A stretch of 9,801 nt of DNA from an uncultured Lachnospiraceae bacterium (lineage in GTDB: Bacteria; Bacillota; Clostridia; Lachnospirales; Lachnospiraceae): assembly GCA_910576895.1 (NCBI GenBank), contig CAJTJZ010000003.1, positions 18,881 through 28,681 of the forward strand, read 5' to 3'. Of this stretch, positions 4,419 through 9,801 are shown piece by piece; the stretch's first letter is position 1, and every line of letters begins with the position of its first letter. The notes beneath the pieces are model-generated. The model made no database searches, was not told the DNA's origin, and saw only the letters and a list, made by a program, of their open reading frames with translations. The position numbers were made by a program, and so were the translations under genes.

Positions 4419-6455
4419 TTATGAAAAAAAATATTCATTTGAAGTACGAAATACTGTATTGCTAGAGCCAAGTACCTTTACAGTTAAAGTATCTCCTAGT
4501 TTAGCACTTTCATTTGAAATTGTAAGACAAGTATCATTGACATATTGCGTTTTTATTTTTGTATTATTAACATAAACTTTACTCCAAGGGGTAAAATTCT
4601 CTCCAATTAATACAATGGAGGTATCTGTTTTTAATGCATCTTTTAAACGGACTTCGTCAATTCCCATAACTAAATCAGAAGCTGGGTAAGCGTCTTCTCC
4701 ATGATAAGCATATTTTTCACCATATAACATATCATATTGCAGAAGTTCCATATTTTTTATATAGTCTTCATCTTCTTTACAAAATTGCTGATATTGGAAC
4801 ATAGTCCCTTCATGGATACCAATAGAATTTAAAGTATCTGCTAGGAGTTGATAACTTGTTGTATCTTTATCTTCTTTTTTTAGTCCAAAATTATTCCATG
4901 TTGCATATCTAGTTTTATAGATTCCGCCGGATTTCATATCTTTTGCCGTTAATTCAAGACTTGGAAGATGATCTCCAAAGAAAACTACCATTGTCTTTTC
5001 ATCACGTTTTGATAAGTCGTTAATCAAATCTCCAATAAATTTATCTACTTCATGAAGCTGATTTACATAATATTCCCATTGATTATCCATTGCTTCTTTA
5101 CCTGTACCATGTACTATAATTTCAGGATTTTCAATCACTTTTTCTGTTGGGTAAGCACCATGTCCCTGTACTGTAATCGTATATACAAAATCAGGACCTT
5201 TTGTAGCATCCATTGCTTTTTTGACTTCTGGTACAAGAATATTATCGGTTGCCCAAGTGCCAAGAGGTGTAAATTCTGTAATATTCATAAGTTCTTTGCT
5301 TGTAAAGGTATCAAATCCCATTTTAGAAAAAGCGTTAGCACGACTATAAAAATTACCACCATTATTATGAACAACATGAGTGCCATAATTAAGATTTTTA
5401 TTTAATACACCAGCAATACTTTCACAAGGATTATTTTGCAAAACCGTTTTATAAGGATATTCCCCTGTACCAAAAAATTTCATATTCATGCCTGTTAGAA
5501 TTTCAAATTCTGTATTTGCAGTACCTGCACCAACAACAGGAACTTTTAAATAGCCAGAAGTATAATTTTTTGTGAGTTTTGTAAAATTTGGTACAGGATT
5601 TTTGGAACAATTTAAAAATTTTACTTCCGAAGGATCAATAAAAGATTCCAGTAATACTACAATAATATTTGGCAGTTCTTCCTTTAAGACAGATTTTGTC
5701 TTTTTTGCTTTATGTTCTACTTTATTTTCAATACTTGCAATGGTTTCTTCTGAATAATCTGTGGATTTTTTCATACCACGTCCAACAACACTAGTAGAAA
5801 ATCCATAAACAAATCCATAATTTTCATATCCTTTTGCAATATTTGTAAAATATCCAGAAAGGATATTTTGGTGAATTGCGGCATTCGTAACAGCAGGCAG
5901 CCAAAACCAGCTAGAAAGAATCAGTGCTAATGTAAGGATAGGATGTGATTTTCCTTCATATTTTGGCCCTTTTTTCCAAAGAAAGATACAAAAGGCGAGA
6001 AATAAAAGTACAACAAAAATAACGATAATTTCTTGTAAATCAGAAAAATAATTACTTTTCATTGTAAATAAGTCATTAATTAGCTTTAAATCTGTATAAC
6101 TAAATGGTGTTACACGCTGTAATAAAAGACAGCCATTCACGATACCAAGAAAGCACCAAACACCACTAATAAGAATGCGAACAAGGATACGGCGTTTAAA
6201 TAAATAAACAACTAATAATGTTGAAAAAATAATCAGGGAATTATAAAGGAATGCCCAAGTATGCAAGTGTACATAGGAGATTGCTTTAAAAATAGAGTGC
6301 CTTGATACTGCTTCAATAAAAAAACAAATAAGGCAGGAAATCAAAGCATGAAATAGTGGCGAAAATTTATTAAATATAATAATCATACGGTGATCCTTAT
6401 TACGTTTCTCAGGACGATCAAGGTTTTTTGTTATTATTGGCTTTTTTGTAAACAT
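4419..6455 (-). CDS. LTA-synthase-family membrane sulfatase/phosphotransferase with C-terminal IPT/TIG-like domain
   Basis: This 678-residue polytopic enzyme of the lipoteichoic acid synthase family moves glycerol-phosphate-type groups from phospholipid onto an envelope acceptor. It has five predicted membrane segments (about 32-50, 66-86, 92-113, 142-160, 171-190), then an extracytoplasmic sulfatase-fold domain (about 260-560). Expected catalytic and metal ligands are present by analogy with LtaS: Glu270 (VLLES), Thr312 nucleophile in GAGTANTEFE, His432 in VQGHGAYP, and Asp495-His496 in FFGDHLPS. Residues about 600-678 (IVLIGENFTPWSKVYVNN...LTISN...GDTLTVKV) look like an IPT/TIG Ig-fold, absent from the Staphylococcus enzyme. 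GGAGGGG five nt upstream supports the start. The exact product (lipoteichoic acid or another polyglycerol-phosphate decoration) cannot be told. It is monocistronic between two terminators. Confidence 0.9.
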   Translation of the reverse strand: MFTKKPIITKNLDRPEKRNKDHRMIIIFNKFSPLFHALISCLICFFIEAVSRHSIFKAISYVHLHTWAFLYNSLIIFSTLLVVYLFKRRILVRILISGVWCFLGIVNGCLLLQRVTPFSYTDLKLINDLFTMKSNYFSDLQEIIVIFVVLLFLAFCIFLWKKGPKYEGKSHPILTLALILSSWFWLPAVTNAAIHQNILSGYFTNIAKGYENYGFVYGFSTSVVGRGMKKSTDYSEETIASIENKVEHKAKKTKSVLKEELPNIIVVLLESFIDPSEVKFLNCSKNPVPNFTKLTKNYTSGYLKVPVVGAGTANTEFEILTGMNMKFFGTGEYPYKTVLQNNPCESIAGVLNKNLNYGTHVVHNNGGNFYSRANAFSKMGFDTFTSKELMNITEFTPLGTWATDNILVPEVKKAMDATKGPDFVYTITVQGHGAYPTEKVIENPEIIVHGTGKEAMDNQWEYYVNQLHEVDKFIGDLINDLSKRDEKTMVVFFGDHLPSLELTAKDMKSGGIYKTRYATWNNFGLKKEDKDTTSYQLLADTLNSIGIHEGTMFQYQQFCKEDEDYIKNMELLQYDMLYGEKYAYHGEDAYPASDLVMGIDEVRLKDALKTDTSIVLIGENFTPWSKVYVNNTKIKTQYVNDTCLTISNESAKLGDTLTVKVLGSSNTVFRTSNEYFFS

Positions 6456-6672
6456 AGTACCCCTCCAATTCCATTTGCTGTCAATAAAAATTTTTATACT
6501 ATAAAAAGAAAAGCCCTATCCCCTAGCCTTTATTTTCCCGGAACAGCTACAATATACACTTTTTGAAAAAAAAAAGCAAGAAATGTGAAGATTTTGTAAA
6601 CGAGAAATTATATAGAAAAAATGCAAAGAATTTGTGGAAAATTAACAAAAATCTTTTCTATATAAGATAAAA
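6456..6672. other. AT-rich intergenic region upstream of the LTA-synthase-like gene
   Basis: No coding sequence is seen. It must hold the minus-strand promoter of the LTA-synthase-like gene. The best -10 is TATAAT at 6612-6607 (minus), without a convincing -35. That -10 overlaps one arm of a perfect 12-bp inverted repeat (TTATATAGAAAA at 6608-6619, TTTTCTATATAA at 6654-6665). A 14-bp AT palindrome at 6484-6497 is probably compositional. Confidence 0.4.
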
Positions 6673-6719
6673 ATGTCCATAGACTGTCAAAAACAATATA
6701 AAAAACAGTCTATGGACAT
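6673..6719 (-). terminator. Terminator of the sigma factor/serpin operon
   Basis: A perfect 15-bp stem (ATGTCCATAGACTGT at 6673-6687, ACAGTCTATGGACAT at 6705-6719) with a 17-nt AT-only-rich loop lies 28 bp after the serpin stop. On the minus strand it runs into TTTTTATCTTATAT, a suitable tail. Confidence 0.8.
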
Positions 6720-6747
6720 AATATTATAAGTAATTTATGAACAGTTT

Positions 6748-8349
6748 TTAAGAATCTTTTTTTGGATTGTTCACAATTCCTGCAAAGAGTGGCGTTTCTG
6801 CTTTTCCGGCAATAACGAATAAAAAGGGACGATCAAACGTAAGATTAAGTTCTTCCATTTCTGGTTCTTCGCCTGCATAAGTATAATTAAATTCCATTTC
6901 CATATAGGAAGAACCAAGTACCCCTGTTTCATCAATCATAAGTCGAACCGTTTGGCTGGCTTTTGATAGATAGATTGAATTAGAAACCGTATCTACAGAA
7001 AGTAAAGGAGAAAAATCTGCTTTTGCTCTGTCAAAAACATCGGTAATGCCCATAGCTTGTAACGATTCTTTTAAATTAAATTTGGAGGAAATATCAAATT
7101 TTGGCAAAGAAAGATGAATAAGCCTTGTCTTTCTTTTTATATTTTTAATTTCTTGCATTATTTGCTGTTTTTCCTGTTCTGCTTCTTCCAAGGAAGGGAT
7201 TTTCGATTTGTATAAAATTAAATTCATAATAGAGTTATCTTTTAATAGTTCCTGAACCTTTATATCTTCTTTTGGGAGGAAAAGCCATAGACTTTGATCA
7301 TTTTTTAAATATTTTTCTATAGCAAGGAAATGTTCACTTTCATAATAATCTTGTACATTGTCTTCCCGCATAAAATCACAAGTAATATCTTTATAAGGCG
7401 AATGAAAAATCGCTTCTTTTGTAGCATCCACAGAAAATTCCGTAGAAAAGCCAGACTGAAAATAAAGAGTAGAAACAAGTGCAAGAATCGTTTCTTTTTC
7501 TAAAGAAATGGTTTGTGTTTCCTTTTTTAAAAAATAGTTTGTTTGCTTGTTTATCCAGTCCTGCAGCATTTGATCAAATTTTTTAGAACCCATTGTTCCC
7601 TTATAAGAGGAAACATAATAAGTTTTTGCCAAGGTATCCATAAGGGATTGACGAAAAGGAATTGTTTCATTTAACCAAAGGGAATTTGCTAAAATGTTTT
7701 CTGTAACACCATCATTACAGTATTCTGCATTCCATAGGCAATTTGTTTGTACCTGTAATGCTTTTTTTGTATCTGTTTTAAGCAATGTAAAAATTTGCTT
7801 TTGGCTATTTCCATCACAAAGTTCGGATAGAACGGAAAGTGCCATATAGAGATTAAGAGGAGAACAAATATAGTTTTTATCATCGGTGGAAGTAAAAAAA
7901 TGGGAAAGATCTGTATCTTTTTTTATTAAAAGCTGCCGCATAGTTTCGCTAAAAAAATTTGTTAGATTTTTTAGTGATTCTTTTGCAGGAGCTTGATATT
8001 GTTTTTGTTTTTCCTGATCTTTTTGCCATTTCTTATATTGTTCATAGGCTTCTTCTTCTTTTCCAGATTCTAAATTGTTTGGATAAAGAGGTTTCTTTGG
8101 ATAAATGGCTTTAGAAATTTGAGTAGCTGTTGCATTTCTTGCTTGTTTTTTTGCTTCAAAATGAGAAAATACAATAGAAGCTGCAAAACAAAAAAGTGCA
8201 AATACTGCTGTTATAGTAACAGCATAGAAACGAAATTGTTTTTTTGGAATTTCCTGTTCTATGGTATGTTTTTTCCGAACATTTTCTGCACAAGCAATTA
8301 AATGATCATCAAGCATACCAATCGCATCACTAATATCTTCTGGTTTCAT
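6748..8349 (-). CDS. Membrane-anchored serpin with putative anti-sigma N-terminus
   Basis: Residues 1-39 are cytoplasmic (EDISDAIGMLDDHLIACAENVR), resembling short N-termini of membrane proteins encoded beside ECF sigma factors in gut Clostridia. One membrane helix (about 40-62) and a charged linker (about 64-127) follow. Residues about 128-529 form an extracytoplasmic serpin: ICSPLNLYMALSVL, ANSLWLNETIPF, ALVSTLYFQSGF, PKFDISSKFNLKESLQAMG, the hinge DETGVLGSSY (473-482), and LTFDRPFLFVI (503-513), which fits the PROSITE serpin signature. The small residues Gly479-Ser481 suggest that the loop can insert, so real protease inhibition is possible. From hinge Gly to the RPF Pro there are 32 residues against 25 in alpha-1-antitrypsin, so the reactive loop region is long. 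AGGAGGG (8359-8365) supports the start, which overlaps the sigma gene by ATGA. An anti-sigma role is inferred; the serpin call is secure. Confidence 0.9.
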   Translation of the reverse strand: MKPEDISDAIGMLDDHLIACAENVRKKHTIEQEIPKKQFRFYAVTITAVFALFCFAASIVFSHFEAKKQARNATATQISKAIYPKKPLYPNNLESGKEEEAYEQYKKWQKDQEKQKQYQAPAKESLKNLTNFFSETMRQLLIKKDTDLSHFFTSTDDKNYICSPLNLYMALSVLSELCDGNSQKQIFTLLKTDTKKALQVQTNCLWNAEYCNDGVTENILANSLWLNETIPFRQSLMDTLAKTYYVSSYKGTMGSKKFDQMLQDWINKQTNYFLKKETQTISLEKETILALVSTLYFQSGFSTEFSVDATKEAIFHSPYKDITCDFMREDNVQDYYESEHFLAIEKYLKNDQSLWLFLPKEDIKVQELLKDNSIMNLILYKSKIPSLEEAEQEKQQIMQEIKNIKRKTRLIHLSLPKFDISSKFNLKESLQAMGITDVFDRAKADFSPLLSVDTVSNSIYLSKASQTVRLMIDETGVLGSSYMEMEFNYTYAGEEPEMEELNLTFDRPFLFVIAGKAETPLFAGIVNNPKKDS

Positions 8350-8906
8350 AAAAAAAATCCCTCCTGTTCTAAATATGTTTTTAAACCAGCCCGAGTACGG
8401 CTTAGTTTGCTTTTAATTTTTGATTCCGTTGCATTGTAATAAGAGGCAATGGTATGAATCGAATCTAGAAAAAAGTATCGGCATAAAAATATATTTCTTG
8501 TCTCCTCTGGCAGAGTGATAAGATAAGCATGAATGGCATGGGATAAGAGTTTTTGCTCTAATGCTTGTTCTGGTGTGAAATTACAAGGAATACATTCATT
8601 TAATTCAGAAAGAGAAAGTATATATTCTGAACCAGAACGCTTTTTGCTATGATGTTTTCGTAATATATCAATAGAAATTTGTCTTGTAATTTTCCCAAGA
8701 AAGGTAGAGAGCATGAATGGCTTATGTGGCGGAATACAATTCCATGCCCTAAAATAAGTATCATTTACACTTTCTTTGCTATCCTCTTGATTACAAAGAA
8801 TATTATAAGCAATTTTCATAAGATAACGATTGTATTTTTTTTCAGTCTCTTGTATGGCGGATTCTTTACGCTGCCAGTATAAAGAGATAATTTTATCATC
8901 CTCCAT
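8346..8906 (-). CDS. ECF-type RNA polymerase sigma factor
   Basis: This 186-residue sigma-70-family factor has only regions 2 and 4, as in ECF factors. Region 2 (about 18-88) shows KIAYNILCNQEDSKESVNDTYFRAWN and the DNA-melting segment LGKITRQISIDILRK; region 4 (about 118-182) has TLPEETRNIFLCRYFFLDSIHTIASYYNAT-type residues forming the helix-turn-helix, then SKIKSKLSRTRAGLKTYL. The ATG at 8906 is preferred over one at 8936 because AGGAGGGAG (8911-8919) is placed just before it and MEDDKII-x-LYWQR is the usual start of this family. Its last bases overlap the serpin start (ATGA), so the two are translationally coupled, the standard layout of an ECF factor with its membrane regulator. Target genes are not known. 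Confidence 0.92.
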   Translation of the reverse strand: MEDDKIISLYWQRKESAIQETEKKYNRYLMKIAYNILCNQEDSKESVNDTYFRAWNCIPPHKPFMLSTFLGKITRQISIDILRKHHSKKRSGSEYILSLSELNECIPCNFTPEQALEQKLLSHAIHAYLITLPEETRNIFLCRYFFLDSIHTIASYYNATESKIKSKLSRTRAGLKTYLEQEGFFL

Positions 8907-8960
8907 AAAACTCCCTCCTAATAGTAAGATTGTCATGATATCTTTTTTCTTCTATACTAT

Positions 8961-8989
8961 CATCCCGTAAGAAAACAAGAATGGTTGCA
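8961..8989 (-). promoter_or_regulatory. Candidate ECF-type (autoregulatory) promoter of the sigma/serpin operon
   Basis: On the minus strand TGCAACC (8989-8983) resembles the AAC-containing -35 of ECF promoters. It is followed, 16 nt after TGCAAC, by CGGGAT (8967-8962), where a CG-type -10 is expected. An overlapping sigma-A reading (TTGTTT, 16 nt, TATAGA) is also possible. Either would place the start some 45-60 nt before the sigma factor gene. Confidence 0.35.
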
Positions 8990-9058
8990 TTTTAACAAAA
9001 AAAAAGAAAAAATAGTAGGGTAAATTTTTGGGGTATTCTATTATGATCTTATCTGTAA

Positions 9059-9085
9059 ATTTGACACTAATCGTTGGTGTCAAAT
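9059..9085. promoter_or_regulatory. Inverted repeat resembling an MtlR operator, upstream of mtlA
   Basis: ATTTGACAC and GTGTCAAAT flank a 9-nt centre. With inner pairing the stem is 12 bp with a 3-nt centre. It ends 15 bp before the mtlA -35 box, an activator position. The half-site TTGACAC fits the TTGNCAC half of the operator reported for Bacillus/Geobacillus MtlR (TTGNCACAN4TGTGNCAA, from memory), but the two halves here are 3 bp further apart. Confidence 0.5.
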
Positions 9086-9100
9086 CCGCTTTTCTATTGC

Positions 9101-9130
9101 TTGAAAAAGTAGTTATAAATTCATTATAAT
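9101..9130 (+). promoter_or_regulatory. Sigma-A promoter of mtlA
   Basis: TTGAAA (9101-9106), an 18-nt spacer and a perfect TATAAT (9125-9130) place the start near 9137 and give a leader of about 70 nt. Confidence 0.75.
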
Positions 9131-9145
9131 GATATTGTCAAAAGA

Positions 9146-9161
9146 TTGATTGGCCAATCAA
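9146..9161. promoter_or_regulatory. Perfect 16-bp palindrome just after the mtlA transcription start
   Basis: TTGATTGGCCAATCAA is its own reverse complement and lies about 10-25 bp downstream of the predicted start, a typical repressor position. It is nested in a second inverted repeat, AAAGATTG (9141-9148) with CAATCTTT (9168-9175), which could fold as a leader stem in RNA. Confidence 0.45.
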
Positions 9162-9205
9162 AAATTTCAATCTTTATTATTGGGGAAAGGAAGATGAGGT
9201 GTGGT

Positions 9206-9801
9206 ATGAAAGAAAAAGTTCAGCTTTTTGGCAGATTCTTAAGCGGAATGGTTATGCCAAATATTGGAGCATTTATTGCATGGGGATTAATTACAGCACT
9301 TTTTATTGAGAGTGGATGGCTGCCAAATGCAACGCTTGCAAAGATGGTAAGTCCAATGTCGCTTTATTTACTTCCACTTTTAATTGGTTATACAGGGGGT
9401 CAAGTCGTAGGTGGCCCACGTGGAGGGGTAATTGGTGCAATTGGAACGATGGGTGTTATTGTTGCCCGTTTAGATATGCCTATGTTTATTGGTGCAATGA
9501 TTATGGGTCCATTATCTGCATGGGTATTAAAACAGTTTGATAAAGCGGTAGAGGGAAAAATTAAAGCAGGATTTGAAATGTTAGTAAATAATTTTTCTCT
9601 TGGGATTATTGGTGCGATTCTTGCCTGCCTTGCCAGTGTTGCAATTGCACCAGTAGTATCAGTTTTAAATAATGCAATGGAAGCAGGGGTTGGATTTTTT
9701 GTAGACCATGGACTTCTGCCAATTGCAAGTTTATTTATTGAACCTGCAAAAGTATTATTTTTAAATAACGCAATTAATCAGGGAATTTTATCACCAATGG
9801 G
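9206..9801 (+). CDS. mtlA: PTS mannitol transporter, IIC (or IICB) component, 5' part (3' end outside window)
   Basis: This is the start of the mannitol-specific phosphotransferase permease, which imports and phosphorylates mannitol to mannitol-1-phosphate using phosphate from HPr through EIIA and EIIB. About 198 residues are visible, all in the membrane IIC domain, and they follow E. coli and Bacillus MtlA closely: VQLFGRFLSGMVMPNIGAFI, AWGLITALFI, LLPLLIGYTGG, GGPRGGVIGAIGTMGVIV, GFEMLVNNFS, and EPAKVLFLNNAINQGILSP, the substrate-region motif. The frame is open to the window end. ATG 9206 matches the usual N-terminus (MKEKVQ...); an in-frame ATG at 9194 would add four residues and cannot be ruled out, as GAGGTG is very close to 9206 and AAAGGAAG lies before 9194. 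Whether a IIB domain follows is not visible. Confidence 0.93.
   Translation, partial: MKEKVQLFGRFLSGMVMPNIGAFIAWGLITALFIESGWLPNATLAKMVSPMSLYLLPLLIGYTGGQVVGGPRGGVIGAIGTMGVIVARLDMPMFIGAMIMGPLSAWVLKQFDKAVEGKIKAGFEMLVNNFSLGIIGAILACLASVAIAPVVSVLNNAMEAGVGFFVDHGLLPIASLFIEPAKVLFLNNAINQGILSPM

Noticed and set aside
5052..5405. Plus-strand 117-residue frame within the LTA-synthase-like gene
   Set aside because: Antisense shadow with Cys/Phe/Ile-biased composition typical of reverse reading of an AT-rich gene.
6484..6497. 14-bp AT-only palindrome (ATAAAAA/TTTTTAT)
   Set aside because: Such palindromes are expected by chance in DNA this AT-rich, and no box or gene boundary aligns with it.
8907..8936. 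Start of the sigma factor at the ATG at 8936
   Set aside because: The extra ten codons cover the strong ribosome site at 8911-8919, and family members begin at the second Met.
9316..9540. Cys/Trp-rich 74-residue frame inside mtlA
   Set aside because: It is an out-of-frame shadow of mtlA, whose own frame runs to the window end with clear family motifs.

Overview
The window is AT-rich, tightly packed DNA that looks like a motile member of the Clostridia, most likely Lachnospiraceae. That placement is an inference. It rests on strong AGGAGG-type ribosome sites, the coaX-dusB pair, a cytidylate-kinase-like protein, a flagellar chaperone, secreted Ig-like (Big_2) repeats, and an ECF sigma factor of a kind common in gut Clostridia. 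No rRNA, tRNA, insertion sequence, phage gene or CRISPR array was seen.

Layout. Bases 1-1419 (+) hold the 3' part of coaX (type III pantothenate kinase) followed 6 nt later by a dusB-type tRNA-dihydrouridine synthase. A 12-bp hairpin separates these from convergent fliS (-, 1502-1897), which stands alone without other flagellar genes and has a good sigma-28-like promoter. Back to back with that promoter is an extended -10 sigma-A promoter driving a cytidylate-kinase-like gene (+, 2124-2729). Next comes an array of five 22-nt hairpins joined by AAGAG linkers (2792-2945), directly in front of a 63-residue unknown protein (2969-3160). A secreted four-repeat Ig-like protein follows (3313-4332), with its own promoter and a possible ribosome-site-occluding stem.

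On the minus strand lie an LTA-synthase-family membrane phosphotransferase with a C-terminal IPT/TIG-like domain (4419-6455) and a two-gene operon. That operon holds an ECF sigma factor (8346-8906) overlapped by 4 nt with a membrane-anchored serpin (6748-8349). The serpin's short cytoplasmic N-terminus resembles an anti-sigma segment. The window ends in the 5' part of a mannitol PTS transporter gene, mtlA (+, from 9206), with a clear promoter, an upstream inverted repeat resembling an MtlR operator, and a second palindrome just after the predicted start of transcription.

Most of the genes are recognisable housekeeping or surface functions. The two places that deserve a second look are the hairpin array with its small downstream gene, and the sigma factor/serpin pair, which could be an envelope protease-sensing switch.
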